Part shown: positions 1 to 9,344 of the stretch, in pieces | How positions within the stretch are numbered: position 1 is the stretch's first letter | Layout: each line of letters begins with the position of its first letter | Translations under genes and position numbers: made by a program | DNA from: Sphingomonas jaspsi DSM 18422 | Lineage (GTDB): Bacteria > Pseudomonadota > Alphaproteobacteria > Sphingomonadales > Sphingomonadaceae | Direction of reading: 5' to 3' | Assembly (NCBI RefSeq): GCF_000585415.1 | Contig: NZ_KK073876.1 | Location: 136,810 to 200,809, forward strand | Length of the DNA: 64,000 nt | The notes under the pieces: generated by a model | The model's input: only the letters and a program-made list of their open reading frames with translations | Told to the model about the DNA's origin: nothing | The model's database searches: none

Positions 1-897
1 GATTTTCGGCGCCCCGGTGACTGATCCGCACGGGAAAATGGTCTTGAGCACATCGACCGCGTCCAGCCCGTCGCGAAGGCGCGAGGTGATGCGGCTGACC
101 ATCTGGTGCACGGTCGGATAATGATCGACCCGGAACAGGTCGGGCACCGCGACACTGCCCGTCTCCGACACCCGCGCCAGATCGTTGCGCATCAAATCGA
201 CGATCATCAGATTTTCGGCGCGCTGCTTTTCGTCGGCGGCCAGCGCCTCGGCTTCGGCCCGGTCGGAATCCGCATCGGTAAGACGCGGCGCGGTGCCCTT
301 CATCGGCAGCGCTTCGACCACGCCGTCGCGGATGGTGAAAAATTGTTCGGGCGAGCAGCTGACCAGCGCCAGCTCGTCGGTTCGCAGCACGCCGCCCCAA
401 CCCGCCAGCGACGAGCGCCGCAGCCTTTTGTACACAGCCAGCACATCGCCCGCGACCGCGACGTCGCAGCCGAAGGTCAAATTGGCCTGGTAGAAATCGC
501 CCGCGAACAGATGCTCGCGCACCCGCTCGACCGCCGCGACATATTCTTCCGGCCCGATCCGCGGACGCGGCACGCCGACCATCGCCCCGTCGGGATCGCC
601 CGGCAATTGGTCGATGGACGGGCTGACGAACCCGTCGAACAGCCCGAAGCAGAGCAGCGGACCACCGCTGTCCCGCGCCGAATATTTGAGGGCCGGGTCG
701 AGCGCATAGCCCGCCTCATAGGACAGATACCCCGCGGCATGGGACCCCGACCGAACCCCGGCCCGGATTGCCTCGAGTGCAGGCAACACTTCAGCCTGTG
801 TGCGGGCGACGATGATTTCCGACGCGCCCGAATAGAGGCGCGGCGCAGCGCCACCGGCCCGGGCATCGTCGAAGTAGATCCACATGGCATTGGCCAT
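1..897 (-). CDS. pabB: Aminodeoxychorismate synthase component I (partial, 3' end outside window)
   Basis: Converts chorismate and an amino donor to 4-amino-4-deoxychorismate for folate synthesis in the cytosol. The first 299 codons are in the window and the gene runs off at base 1. The reading frame starts [11 protein letters not shown] at 897; a second ATG at 885 is also possible. Family marks of the chorismate-binding enzymes are visible: [23 protein letters not shown], and at the window edge [10 protein letters not shown]. The anthranilate synthase component I (TrpE) shares these motifs, but the short N-terminus favours PabB. It is divergent from the dipeptidase gene, with 56 bp between start codons, so both promoters must lie there or overlap the genes. 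Confidence 0.85.
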   Translation of the reverse strand, partial: MANAMWIYFDDARAGGAAPRLYSGASEIIVARTQAEVLPALEAIRAGVRSGSHAAGYLSYEAGYALDPALKYSARDSGGPLLCFGLFDGFVSPSIDQLPGDPDGAMVGVPRPRIGPEEYVAAVERVREHLFAGDFYQANLTFGCDVAVAGDVLAVYKRLRRSSLAGWGGVLRTDELALVSCSPEQFFTIRDGVVEALPMKGTAPRLTDADSDRAEAEALAADEKQRAENLMIVDLMRNDLARVSETGSVAVPDLFRVDHYPTVHQMVSRITSRLRDGLDAVDVLKTIFPCGSVTGAPKI

Positions 898-953
898 TGC
901 CCTGTCGCATGGCCCTTCGTAAACCCTCGCCCAGTCCCGGATTGGAGAATACG

Positions 954-2207
954 ATGCGCACTGCCCTGCTGATGGCCGCCCTGTTGATGTCGACCCCGGC
1001 GCTGGCGCAAGGCCAGCCGATCGACCCCGCGGTAAAGGCCCGCATCGACCGTATCCTCAAGAAAACGCCGCTGATCGACGGCCACAACGACATCGCCGAG
1101 CAGCTGTCCGAAAGCCACGAGTCCAGCGTCGCCAACCTCGCCAGCGGCACCGATAAATGGGCCAAGGACCCGCTGATGACCGACATGGCGCGCCTCCATG
1201 CTGGCCGGGTCGGGGGCCAGTTCTGGTCGGTCTATATCGACGGCACGATCACCGGCGACGAAGCGATCCGCAAGACCATCGAGCAGATCGACATCGTCGA
1301 CCGCATGATCGCCGCTTATCCGGGAGACCTCGAACGGGCGCTTACCGCCGACGATATCGTCCGTATCCACAAGGCCGGCAAGGTCGCCTCGCTGATCGGG
1401 ATCGAGGGAGGACGTCAGATCGGCGGCAGCTTCGCCGCGCTTCGCCAATTCTACCGTTTGGGCGCGCGTTACATGACGCTCACCCACAACCAGACCACCG
1501 AATGGGCCGACAGCGCGACCGACGATCCCAAATATGACGGCCTGTCGCCGTTCGGGGTGAAGGTGGTGCAGGAAATGAACCGCCTCGGCATGCTGGTCGA
1601 CATCAGCCATGTCGCGCCGACGACGATGCGCGACGTGCTGGAAGTCAGCCGCGCGCCGGTCATCTTCTCGCACAGCTCGACTGGCCTCGTCGGCCATCCG
1701 CGCAACGTGCCCGACGACGTCCTGGCGCTGCTGCCGAAGAATGGCGGGGTGGTGATGATCAACTTCGTCCCCGACTTCATTTCCAAGGACGTCTGGGCGT
1801 GGAACGGGGAACGCAATGCCGAGCAGGCCAGGCTCAAGAACGTCAACCGCGCCAGCAGCAAGGCGGTCGAAGACGGCCTGAAGGCATGGGACCTGGCCCA
1901 CCCGCGCCCGAAGACCGACGTCGCGACCGTCGCCGACCATATCGAACACGCCGTAAAGCTGGCAGGCCATGACCATGTCGGCCTCGGCGGCGACTTCGAC
2001 GGCATTCCCTATACGCCGGACGGGCTGACCGGGGTCGAGACCTACCCGCTGCTCTTCGCCGAACTGATCCGCCGCGGGTGGACCGACGCCGACCTCGCCA
2101 AGCTGGCCGGCGGCAACGTGCTGCGCGCGCTTCGCGGCGCCGAGGCGACCGCGACCGCGATGCGCGACGTCGCCCCCGCGATGGACAAGCTGCCGCCCAA
2201 GCCATAA
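954..2207 (+). CDS. Secreted membrane-dipeptidase family (M19) zinc peptidase
   Basis: A renal-dipeptidase-like zinc enzyme expected to cleave dipeptides in the periplasm. The start at 954 gives a 417-residue protein with a clear signal peptide ([20 protein letters not shown]) cut after ALA-Q. An upstream in-frame ATG would place an unlikely tail before the signal. Metal-site motifs are present in the family order: DGHNDI near the mature N-terminus, GIEGG, VDISH, FSHSS, and GGDFDG near residue 350. Length is normal for the family. It is followed 9 bp later by a metallo-hydrolase gene, so the two are probably co-transcribed. Substrate is not predictable. Confidence 0.9.
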   Translation: MRTALLMAALLMSTPALAQGQPIDPAVKARIDRILKKTPLIDGHNDIAEQLSESHESSVANLASGTDKWAKDPLMTDMARLHAGRVGGQFWSVYIDGTITGDEAIRKTIEQIDIVDRMIAAYPGDLERALTADDIVRIHKAGKVASLIGIEGGRQIGGSFAALRQFYRLGARYMTLTHNQTTEWADSATDDPKYDGLSPFGVKVVQEMNRLGMLVDISHVAPTTMRDVLEVSRAPVIFSHSSTGLVGHPRNVPDDVLALLPKNGGVVMINFVPDFISKDVWAWNGERNAEQARLKNVNRASSKAVEDGLKAWDLAHPRPKTDVATVADHIEHAVKLAGHDHVGLGGDFDGIPYTPDGLTGVETYPLLFAELIRRGWTDADLAKLAGGNVLRALRGAEATATAMRDVAPAMDKLPPKP

Positions 2208-2216
2208 CGCGCCGCC

Positions 2217-2882
2217 ATGTCCGACCAGCCGCCCCTTCGCGCCGCCATCATCCCGGTCACCCCGCTGCAGCAGAATTGTACGTTGTTGTGGTGCACCAGG
2301 ACCATGCGCGGCGCCTTCGTCGATCCGGGCGGCGACCTCGACAAGCTCAAGGCCGCGGCGGCCCAAGCGGGCGTGACGATCGAGAAGATCCTCATCACCC
2401 ACGGCCATATCGACCATTGCGGGCAAGCCGGCATCCTGGCCGAGGAACTGGGCGTGCCGATCGAGGGTCCGCACGAAGAAGACCTGTTCTGGATCGCCCG
2501 GCTTGAAGACGACGGCCACCGCTACGGCATCAACGGCAAGCCGTTCAAATCGGACCGCTACCTCGTCGACGGCGACATTGTCACTGTCGGCGAGCTGACG
2601 TTCGACGTCCGCCACTGCCCCGGCCACACCCCGGGCCATGTCGTCTTCCACCACCCCGAATCGAAGCTGGCGATCGTCGGCGACGTGTTGTTCCAGGGGT
2701 CGATCGGCCGCACCGATTTTCCGCGCGGGGTGCACCAGGACCTCATCGATTCGATCGTCCAACGTCTGTGGCCGATGGGCGGCGACACGCGATTCGTCCC
2801 CGGCCACGGCCCGATGTCGACCTTCGCCCATGAACGTCAGACCAATCCGTTCGTCGCGGACAAGGTTCTGGGTACCAAGTGA
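2217..2882 (+). CDS. Metallo-beta-lactamase-fold hydrolase, glyoxalase II / YcbL-like
   Basis: A 221-residue cytosolic metallo-hydrolase. The HxHxDH signature is intact (THGHIDHCG), followed by CPGHTPGHVVF, GDVLF and the C-terminal VPGHGP, which together supply the binuclear metal site. The order and length match YcbL-type proteins, which are related to hydroxyacylglutathione hydrolase but lack its C-terminal substrate domain. Thioester hydrolysis is therefore a family-level guess and the substrate is unknown. It lies just after the dipeptidase and 150 bp before rpmF. A T-run followed by GACTAGC before rpmF suggests that rpmF has its own promoter. Confidence 0.85.
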   Translation: MSDQPPLRAAIIPVTPLQQNCTLLWCTRTMRGAFVDPGGDLDKLKAAAAQAGVTIEKILITHGHIDHCGQAGILAEELGVPIEGPHEEDLFWIARLEDDGHRYGINGKPFKSDRYLVDGDIVTVGELTFDVRHCPGHTPGHVVFHHPESKLAIVGDVLFQGSIGRTDFPRGVHQDLIDSIVQRLWPMGGDTRFVPGHGPMSTFAHERQTNPFVADKVLGTK

Positions 2883-3032
2883 ATCGCTTGCGTCGGCGCG
2901 GATATTCGCTATAGGCCCCTCTCGTTCGCGACGATCCGGCCGCCGCCGCGGGGGTCCCGATAGGGAACCACGTTGAGCTGGGCGAGGAGAGTCGCCAATT
3001 TTTTTGACTAGCAGTTTGAAGGTAGAGCCGAG

Positions 3033-3212
3033 ATGGCCGTCCCTAAGAGAAAAACTTCGCCCTCGAAGCGGAACATGCGTCGCAGCCACCACGCGCTGTC
3101 GCCGACCAACTTCCAGGAATGCCCGAACTGTGGCGAGCTGAAGCTCCCCCACAACCTGTGTTCGGCCTGCGGCCACTATAACGGCCGCGAGATCAGCCAG
3201 ACCGAAGCCTAA
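3033..3212 (+). CDS. rpmF: 50S ribosomal protein L32
   Basis: A 59-residue ribosomal protein of the large subunit. The protein begins [20 protein letters not shown], the standard basic L32 N-terminus, and then shows CPNCGE and CSACGHYNG, the two CxxC pairs of the zinc-binding form. It sits 30 bp before plsX. The rpmF-plsX-fabH order is a widely conserved coupling of ribosome and fatty-acid synthesis genes, which supports the call. The short length makes it easy to miss in automated ORF lists. Confidence 0.97.
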   Translation: MAVPKRKTSPSKRNMRRSHHALSPTNFQECPNCGELKLPHNLCSACGHYNGREISQTEA

Positions 3213-3242
3213 GCGGCGGGCGCGAAGGAAGGGCACTCAGGC

Positions 3243-4304
3243 ATGGCCGTGAGCCCCCGCATCGCAATCGACGCCATGGGTGGAGACATCGGCCCGGCGG
3301 CCCTCGTCGCCGGGATGGCCCGTGCGCGCCGTCAGGACAAATCGCTGCGCTTCGACCTGTTCGGGGACGAAGCGCTAATCGCGGCGGAGCTGGAAAAGCA
3401 CCGCCCGCTGCTGGACGTCGTCACCGTCCACCACACGCCCGACCAGATCAAGGCTTCCGAAAAACCGAGCCAGGCGATCCGCCGCGCCAAGACCACGTCG
3501 ATGGGCATGGCGATCAACGCCGTGAAGGACGGCCAGGCCCATGCCGCCCTGTCCGGTGGCAATACCGGCGCTCTGATGGCCATCGCCAAGCTGGCGCTGC
3601 GCACCATGCCCGGCATCGACCGGCCGGCGCTGGCCGCGCTGCTGCCGACCCTCGAACGCGATGTCGTCATGCTCGACCTCGGCGCCAACACCGAATGCGA
3701 CGCGCAGAACCTCGTCCAGTTCGCCGTCATGGGCTCGGCCTATTCGCGCAGCGTATTCGGCCTCGACCGCCCGCGCGTGAAGCTGCTCAATATCGGCACC
3801 GAAGAGCTGAAGGGCACCGACGAATTGAAGGAAGCCGCCGCCATGCTGCGCGAGGCGAGCTACTTGCCGATGCTGTTCGACGGCTTCACCGAGGGCGACA
3901 AGCTGGCGCGCGGCGACGTTGACGTCGTCGTCTGCGACGGGTTTTCCGGCAACATCGCGCTGAAGACGGCCGAAGGTACCGCGCGCTTCATCACCGACCT
4001 GCTGCGCCGCGCCTTCACCTCGTCGCTGCGTTCGAAGGCCGGCTTCGCTCTGTCCAAGCCGGCGCTGAACTTGCTCAAGGTCCATCTCGACCCCAACAAT
4101 CACAACGGCGCGGTCTTCCTCGGCCTCAACGGGCTGGTGGTGAAAAGCCACGGCAGCGCCAACTACAAGGGGGTCGCCAATGCCATCGGAGTCGCCGCGT
4201 CGATGGTAAGGAACGACATCACCCGCAAGATCGCCGAGGACCTCGACGATTTCCGCGCGCACGCCTTTGCGCCTGAAGCCGCGCTGGAAAATCCGGGCGA
4301 ATGA
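3243..4304 (+). CDS. plsX: Phosphate acyltransferase PlsX
   Basis: Makes acyl-phosphate from acyl-ACP, the first step of phospholipid synthesis in the PlsX/PlsY route; a peripheral membrane enzyme. The 353-residue length is normal. The N-terminus [12 protein letters not shown] and the internal stretches [19 protein letters not shown] and [14 protein letters not shown] are diagnostic. The stop overlaps the fabH start in an ATGA, so translation of the two is probably coupled. Confidence 0.97.
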   Translation: MAVSPRIAIDAMGGDIGPAALVAGMARARRQDKSLRFDLFGDEALIAAELEKHRPLLDVVTVHHTPDQIKASEKPSQAIRRAKTTSMGMAINAVKDGQAHAALSGGNTGALMAIAKLALRTMPGIDRPALAALLPTLERDVVMLDLGANTECDAQNLVQFAVMGSAYSRSVFGLDRPRVKLLNIGTEELKGTDELKEAAAMLREASYLPMLFDGFTEGDKLARGDVDVVVCDGFSGNIALKTAEGTARFITDLLRRAFTSSLRSKAGFALSKPALNLLKVHLDPNNHNGAVFLGLNGLVVKSHGSANYKGVANAIGVAASMVRNDITRKIAEDLDDFRAHAFAPEAALENPGE

Positions 4305-5260
4305 CCCTGCGTTCCGTCGTCAAGGGGACCGGTTCGGCCCTTCCCAAGCGCAGCGTGTCGAACGCGGAACTGGCCGCCCAGGTCGACACCAGCGACGAAT
4401 GGATCGTCGAGCGTACCGGCATCCGCAACCGCTACATCGCCGACGACAGCGAAACGACTGCGACGCTGGCGGCCGATGCGGCGCGCAAGGCTCTGGACGC
4501 CGCCGGCATTGCCGCGGCCGACATCGACCTCATCGTGCTCGCCACCGCGACGCCCGACCAGACATTCCCGGCCACCGCGACCAAGGTGCAGGCGATGCTC
4601 GGCATCGACGACTGCATCGCCTTCGACGTGGCCGCGGTCTGCACCGGTTTCCTTTATGCCCTGTCCGTCGCCGATTCGATGCTGCGCAGCGGCAATGCCA
4701 AGCGCGCGATCGTCATCGGCGCGGAAACCTTCAGCCGCATCCTCGACTGGGAAGATCGCACCACCTGCGTCCTGTTCGGCGATGGCGCCGGCGCGATCGT
4801 GCTCCAGGCGGAAGAGGGCGAAGCAGGCATCCTGTCGACCAAGCTCCACGCCGACGGCCGCCACAACGGCCTGCTCTATGTCGACGGCGGTCCTTCGACC
4901 ACGGGCACGGTGGGCAAGCTGCGCATGAAGGGCCGCGAAGTTTTCCGGCACGCCGTGGTCAACCTCGCCGACGTGCTGGGCGAAGTGCTTGCCGCGACCG
5001 GCCTTACCGCCGCCGACGTCGACTGGGTCGTGCCGCACCAGGCCAATGCCCGCATCCTCGATGCGACCGCCAGGAAGCTCGGTTTGCCGCCGGAAAAGGT
5101 AATCGTCACGGTCGACCGGCATGCCAACACGTCGGCAGCCTCGGTGCCGCTGGCGTTCGACGTCGCGGTCCGCGACGGCCGAATCAAGCGCGGCGACCTG
5201 CTCGTCTTGGAAGCGATGGGCGGTGGCTTTACGTGGGGCGCTGCAGCGATTCGCTATTGA
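4301..5260 (+). CDS. fabH: Beta-ketoacyl-ACP synthase III
   Basis: Starts fatty-acid chain elongation by condensing acetyl-CoA with malonyl-ACP. The 319-residue protein has the thiolase-fold catalytic triad: Cys in [11 protein letters not shown], His in VPHQANARI, and Asn in [10 protein letters not shown]. The GDGAGAIVL loop and the C-terminal [13 protein letters not shown] are also typical. It overlaps plsX by 4 bp. A 109-bp gap follows before ihfA. Confidence 0.97.
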   Translation: MTLRSVVKGTGSALPKRSVSNAELAAQVDTSDEWIVERTGIRNRYIADDSETTATLAADAARKALDAAGIAAADIDLIVLATATPDQTFPATATKVQAMLGIDDCIAFDVAAVCTGFLYALSVADSMLRSGNAKRAIVIGAETFSRILDWEDRTTCVLFGDGAGAIVLQAEEGEAGILSTKLHADGRHNGLLYVDGGPSTTGTVGKLRMKGREVFRHAVVNLADVLGEVLAATGLTAADVDWVVPHQANARILDATARKLGLPPEKVIVTVDRHANTSAASVPLAFDVAVRDGRIKRGDLLVLEAMGGGFTWGAAAIRY

Positions 5261-5369
5261 AGCTTCTGTAAAAACGGGCAAAAGTCGGTTTGCCGACCGG
5301 CAATTTGTTCGTTAGCGTAATGTAGGGTGCCACGCGTATCGGCACCGATTTTGGGGGCGGAGAATTATC

Positions 5370-5696
5370 ATGGCCGATGCGGGTATTGCCCGTTCGAATC
5401 CGGAACTGCTGTCGGGCACGCTGACCCGTGCCGACCTTTCCGACATTGTTCACAATCGTCTGGGCCTGTCGCGCGCCGAAAGCGCCAGCGTGGTCGAGCG
5501 GGTGCTGTTCCACATGTGCCACGCGCTCAGCGAAGGCCAGAACGTCAAAATTTCGGGCTTCGGCACCTTCATCCTGCGCGACAAGGGCGAACGGGTCGGC
5601 CGCAATCCCAAGACCGGCGTCGAAGTGCCGATCGCGCCGCGCCGCGTGATGACCTTCCGCGCCAGCCAGATCATGCGCGACCGGATCTGCGGGTAA
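5370..5696 (+). CDS. ihfA: Integration host factor subunit alpha
   Basis: DNA-bending subunit that pairs with IhfB to shape promoters, origins and recombination sites. The 108-residue protein has the HU/IHF fold. [17 protein letters not shown] forms the N-terminal dimerisation helices. [21 protein letters not shown] and the arm region [13 protein letters not shown], which contains the intercalating Pro, follow. The GGCGGAGAATTATC before the ATG is a good ribosome site. The merR-type gene begins 2 bp after its stop, the usual alphaproteobacterial ihfA-merR pair. Confidence 0.95.
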   Translation: MADAGIARSNPELLSGTLTRADLSDIVHNRLGLSRAESASVVERVLFHMCHALSEGQNVKISGFGTFILRDKGERVGRNPKTGVEVPIAPRRVMTFRASQIMRDRICG

Positions 5697-5698
5697 CG

Positions 5699-6115
5699 AT
5701 GGCCGGCGAAAAGGCCCCGGACGCCTTTCGCACCATCGGCGAGCTGAGCGAGGAGCTCGGCGTCGCCCAGCACATCCTGCGCTACTGGGAAACCAAGTTC
5801 CCGCAGCTTAAGCCGCTCCAGCGCGCCGGCAACCGCCGCTATTACCGGCCCGACGATGTCGCGCTGGCGCGCCGCATCCACCGACTTCTCCACGAAGAAG
5901 GCTATACGGTGAAGGGCGTCCAGAAGCTGCTCAAGGAGAAGCGAGCGGACGACGTGTCCGTTGCTGCGACCCCGATCGAAGCGCCGCCCGCCATGCACAT
6001 TCCGCAAGCCGTCGGCGGATTCGACGCGCCGGTGCCGTCAGAGCAGGGTGGCGGCGTCGATGTCTTCCGGCTGATGGCGCTGCGCGACCGGCTGGCCGCC
6101 GCGCTCGCCGACTAG
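5699..6115 (+). CDS. MerR-family transcriptional regulator (ihfA-linked)
   Basis: A 138-residue regulator with an N-terminal MerR winged helix-turn-helix ([20 protein letters not shown], then [10 protein letters not shown]) at about residues 8-75. It lacks the effector domain and the metal-binding cysteines of classical MerR proteins. The C-terminal half is a short, Pro/Ala-rich linker ending in [14 protein letters not shown]. This small form next to ihfA is conserved in alphaproteobacteria, but its regulon is unknown to me. It ends tail-to-tail with the SixA-like gene, and both stop codons share one CTAG at 6112-6115. Confidence 0.88.
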   Translation: MAGEKAPDAFRTIGELSEELGVAQHILRYWETKFPQLKPLQRAGNRRYYRPDDVALARRIHRLLHEEGYTVKGVQKLLKEKRADDVSVAATPIEAPPAMHIPQAVGGFDAPVPSEQGGGVDVFRLMALRDRLAAALAD

Positions 6116-6606
6116 GCCAATTCGCGCGGGCGGACGAACCGCTCGACCCTCGCACAGCCCGGCCGCACGTCTCGCCAGCTTGCGACGTCGAGGTTGAGCT
6201 TGGCGAGCGCCGCCGTCGGATAGCCTTCGCGCAATCGCCGAAATCCTTCGCCCGTATCGCCGCCGGCCAGGTTCATCGCCGCGCCGGCAATTGCGGGCAT
6301 ATGACCGATCAGCAGTAGGTGATGGAGGCGATCGTCGGTTTCGGCGATCAGGCCGATCACCCGGTCGGATCCGGCTTCGTAGATGCGCTGCTCGAATACC
6401 GGCTCGACGCGGAGCGCGAGCAGTTCCAGCGTCTGCCGCGTCCTGACGGACGGGCTACAGATGACAGCGTCGATGGGCTCACCGGCCAGTTCCGCGGCCA
6501 TCCGCGCCGCTGCGGCGCGGCCGCGCTCGTTCAGCGGCCGGTCGAAATCCTCCTCACCCCCGCTCCAGTCGGACTTGGCGTGGCGCAGGAGGAGAAGCGT
6601 TTTCAT
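6112..6606 (-). CDS. SixA-like histidine phosphatase
   Basis: A 164-residue member of the histidine (phosphoglycerate mutase-type) phosphatase superfamily. [11 protein letters not shown] at the N-terminus carries the catalytic RHA motif, and the second catalytic His is in LLIGHMP. Size matches SixA, which dephosphorylates phospho-histidine on Hpt domains or on the nitrogen PTS, but the true substrate here is not shown by sequence. Its ATG overlaps the stop of the upstream helicase gene (ATGA), so the two are read as one operon. Confidence 0.85.
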   Translation of the reverse strand: MKTLLLLRHAKSDWSGGEEDFDRPLNERGRAAAARMAAELAGEPIDAVICSPSVRTRQTLELLALRVEPVFEQRIYEAGSDRVIGLIAETDDRLHHLLLIGHMPAIAGAAMNLAGGDTGEGFRRLREGYPTAALAKLNLDVASWRDVRPGCARVERFVRPRELA

Positions 6607-9302
6607 CCATCGACCTTTTGTGGAGGACTCAACGCATTACTACGGGCGAAAGCTTCGACCCGCACGACTGCCTGATCAAGCGTCAATCGATGAACGGAGA
6701 CGCTGTCGGGAAAAGCGGAGAGCAATCGCGAGGGAAAGGCGCTCGACAGCATCACGAACTGGCCGCGATCGCCCTGCCGCCGGATCAGGCGCCCGAACGC
6801 CTGTGCCAGGCGCGCCCGCACCACGCGGTCGTCATAGGCGCTGCCCCCGCCCGCCAGCTTGCGCGCGGCATGCAGCACCGTCGGCCGCGGCCAGGGCACG
6901 CGCTCCATCACCACCAGCCGCAACGATTCGCCCGGCACATCGACCCCGTCGCGCAGCGCGTCGGTGCCCAGCAAGCTGGCGTGCGGGTCGTCGCGGAAGA
7001 TGTCGACCAGCGTGCCGGTGTCGATCGGATCGACATGCTGGGCCAGCAGCGGCAGCCCCTCGCGTGCCAGCCGGTCGGCAATCCGCGCATGGACCGCGCG
7101 CAGCCGCTGGATGGCGGTGAACAGCCCCAGCGTCCCGCCGCCCGCCGCCTCGATCAGCCGCGCATAGGCCCCAGCCAGCGCCGGGATGTCGCCGCGACCG
7201 ATGTCGGTGACGATCAGCACTTCGCTGTTGGCGCCATAATCGAACGGGCTCGCTGCCTCGAAATGCCGGGCTGGCGCGGGCAAGTGCACCGCCCCGGTCC
7301 GCGCATCGGCCGCGTCCCAGCCCTCACTCCCGCGCAAGGTCGCGCTGGTCACCAGCACGCTGTGCGCCGGTTCCAGCACCGCCCGCGCCAGTGGCTTGGT
7401 GGGATCGAGCCAGTGGCGATGGATGCCGATGTCATATTCGCGGCCCTCGACCCGGTCGATCGCCAGCCAATCGACGAAATCGGGATCGGCCACCCCGCCG
7501 ACCCGGCCCAGCAGCGCGATCCACGCGCCGAGCGTCTCGCGCCGCCAGGTCAGCCCGTTGATCGCCCCTTCGACTCGCGCCCGCGCCTGGCTGTCGAGCC
7601 AGTCCGGCGCATCCTCAAGGATCGCTTCCAGTCGTCGTCCCAGCGCGGCCAACGGCTTGGCCAACGCCTCGAACGCCGCCATCGCCTCGGCTGCCGCCTC
7701 GACCAGCCGCCCATCGGGTTCGGCCAGCTCGGTTTCCAGCCCGTACCCCGCATCCTGTGCATCGGCCCGCGCATAAACCGTGCCGCGCACCTCGCTCAGC
7801 AGCGTCTCGACCGGCCCGAAAGGATCATTCTCCGCCAGCCGCCTGATCCACCCGTCCGACGGAAGCGCCCGCGCCGCCTCGACCGCCGCGTCGAGCGCCA
7901 TCGCGCCCTCTTCGTCGTAACTCATGACATCGAGCAGTCGCGCCGACAGCCCGCGCCGCCGGCCGCGCGACTTGCCCTCCGGCCCGACGATCCAGCGGCG
8001 GATCTCGATCGCCTCCTGACCGGTCAGCGCCGCGGCAAAGGTCGAATCCGCCGCGTCGAACAGATGATGGCCTTCGTCGAACACGATCCGCGTCGGTGCA
8101 TCGGGCCGCCCGCGCGCGGCATTGACCATCACCAGCGCATGGTTGGCGATGACCAGGTCCGCCTCGCGCCCTGAGCGCTCGGCCCGTTCGATGAAGCATT
8201 TGCGGTAATGCGGGCACCCCGCATAGACGCATTCCCCGCGCCGATCGGTCAGTGCCGTCGCGCCCGCGCGCCGGAACAGGCTCGGCAGCCAGCCGGGCAG
8301 GTCGCCGCCGACCATGTCGCCGTCCTTGGAATACGCCGCCCAGCGTCCTACCAGCTGCGCCAGCACCGCCGCCCGTCCCGAAAACGCGCCCTGCATCGCG
8401 TCCTCGAGGTTGAGCAGGCAAAGGTAATTCTCGCGCCCCTTGCGGATCACCACCCGCCGCTTGCGCTCCTCCTCGTCGGGGAACAGCCGCTTGCCTTCCG
8501 CATCAAGCTGCCGCTGCAGTGCCTTGGTGAAGGTGGATACCCACACCGTCCCGCCCGCTCTCTCGGCCCACAGCGAGGCCGGCGCGAGATAGGCCAGCGT
8601 CTTGCCGATGCCCGTTCCCGCCTCGGCCAGCAGCATGTTCGGCTCGCCTTCCGCCCGGCGCGGATTGAAGACGCGAGCGATCTCGCCTGCCATCCGCCGC
8701 TGGCCTTCGCGCACCTCGCTGCCGCGCCCGGTCAGCGCCTCCAATTTGGCTTCGGCATCCTCAGGCGGGATCGTCACTGTCCGCGGCTTGGCGCGCTCGG
8801 CCTGCTCCTCCCATTGCGGCAGGCGCGAAAACAGCATCCGCTCGCCCCGCTCGGGCTTGGCCAGCCGCTGCCCGACGAACGGCGCCCAGCCCCAGCCCAA
8901 CCGCCACAAGGTCGAATTGCTGGTCCACGCCCCCTCGCGCTCGGCCCAGTCCGGATCGGCCAGCGTTTCCAGCAGCGCCTCGGCAATTGCGATCAGCGTC
9001 CCCACCGCCTCGGCATCGCCCTGCAGGGGCGTCACCCCGCACGCCCGGGCCATCCCCGCCACCGTCGGCACCGCGAACCGCGCCGGGTGGACGAACGCGT
9101 AAAGCTCGAGCAGATCGAGCCCCGACACGTCGGGATAGCCCAAGCGCTGGCCAACCAGCGGCGCGTTCAAAATGACGTGCGGCGTTTCCGCCAGCCGCCC
9201 GATCGCTTCGCCGCGCGACGCCTCGCGCACCTCGCCCTTGGACGAGACCCAAATCCCGGCATGGGTTGCATGGAGCGACGGAAGAGGCAAAGGGGTGGGC
9301 AC
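6603..9302 (-). CDS. DinG-type ATP-dependent DNA helicase with Fe-S domain
   Basis: A superfamily 2, XPD/DinG-like helicase of about 899 residues. Visible parts are an N-terminal ~200-residue extension, Walker A EAGTGIGKT near residue 232, four cysteines of the iron-sulfur domain (one in NYLCLLN near 297, then CVYAGCPHYRKC near 357), the DEGH box (VFDEGHHLFD) near 409, and C-terminal helicase motifs ending QAFGRLIRRQGDRGQF. The start is a GTG at 9302 (VPTPLPLPSLHATHAG); no ATG lies near it in frame. Expected role is repair or processing of forked or structured DNA. It is divergent from lysS, with 42 bp between starts, and coupled to the SixA-like gene. Confidence 0.85.
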   Translation of the reverse strand: MPTPLPLPSLHATHAGIWVSSKGEVREASRGEAIGRLAETPHVILNAPLVGQRLGYPDVSGLDLLELYAFVHPARFAVPTVAGMARACGVTPLQGDAEAVGTLIAIAEALLETLADPDWAEREGAWTSNSTLWRLGWGWAPFVGQRLAKPERGERMLFSRLPQWEEQAERAKPRTVTIPPEDAEAKLEALTGRGSEVREGQRRMAGEIARVFNPRRAEGEPNMLLAEAGTGIGKTLAYLAPASLWAERAGGTVWVSTFTKALQRQLDAEGKRLFPDEEERKRRVVIRKGRENYLCLLNLEDAMQGAFSGRAAVLAQLVGRWAAYSKDGDMVGGDLPGWLPSLFRRAGATALTDRRGECVYAGCPHYRKCFIERAERSGREADLVIANHALVMVNAARGRPDAPTRIVFDEGHHLFDAADSTFAAALTGQEAIEIRRWIVGPEGKSRGRRRGLSARLLDVMSYDEEGAMALDAAVEAARALPSDGWIRRLAENDPFGPVETLLSEVRGTVYARADAQDAGYGLETELAEPDGRLVEAAAEAMAAFEALAKPLAALGRRLEAILEDAPDWLDSQARARVEGAINGLTWRRETLGAWIALLGRVGGVADPDFVDWLAIDRVEGREYDIGIHRHWLDPTKPLARAVLEPAHSVLVTSATLRGSEGWDAADARTGAVHLPAPARHFEAASPFDYGANSEVLIVTDIGRGDIPALAGAYARLIEAAGGGTLGLFTAIQRLRAVHARIADRLAREGLPLLAQHVDPIDTGTLVDIFRDDPHASLLGTDALRDGVDVPGESLRLVVMERVPWPRPTVLHAARKLAGGGSAYDDRVVRARLAQAFGRLIRRQGDRGQFVMLSSAFPSRLLSAFPDSVSVHRLTLDQAVVRVEAFARSNALSPPQKVDG

Positions 9303-9344
9303 GACTCCCAAAGCAATGGCGAGCCCAGAACGAAAGGACAACCT

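Noticed and set aside
477..3236. 919-codon minus-strand frame across pabB, dipeptidase, hydrolase and rpmF
   Set aside because: It runs antisense to four clear genes; the composition is that of a high-GC shadow frame.
5286..5305. Small inverted repeat GTCGG/CCGAC between fabH and ihfA considered as a terminator
   Set aside because: The stem is only 5 bp with no T-run, so it is too weak to call.
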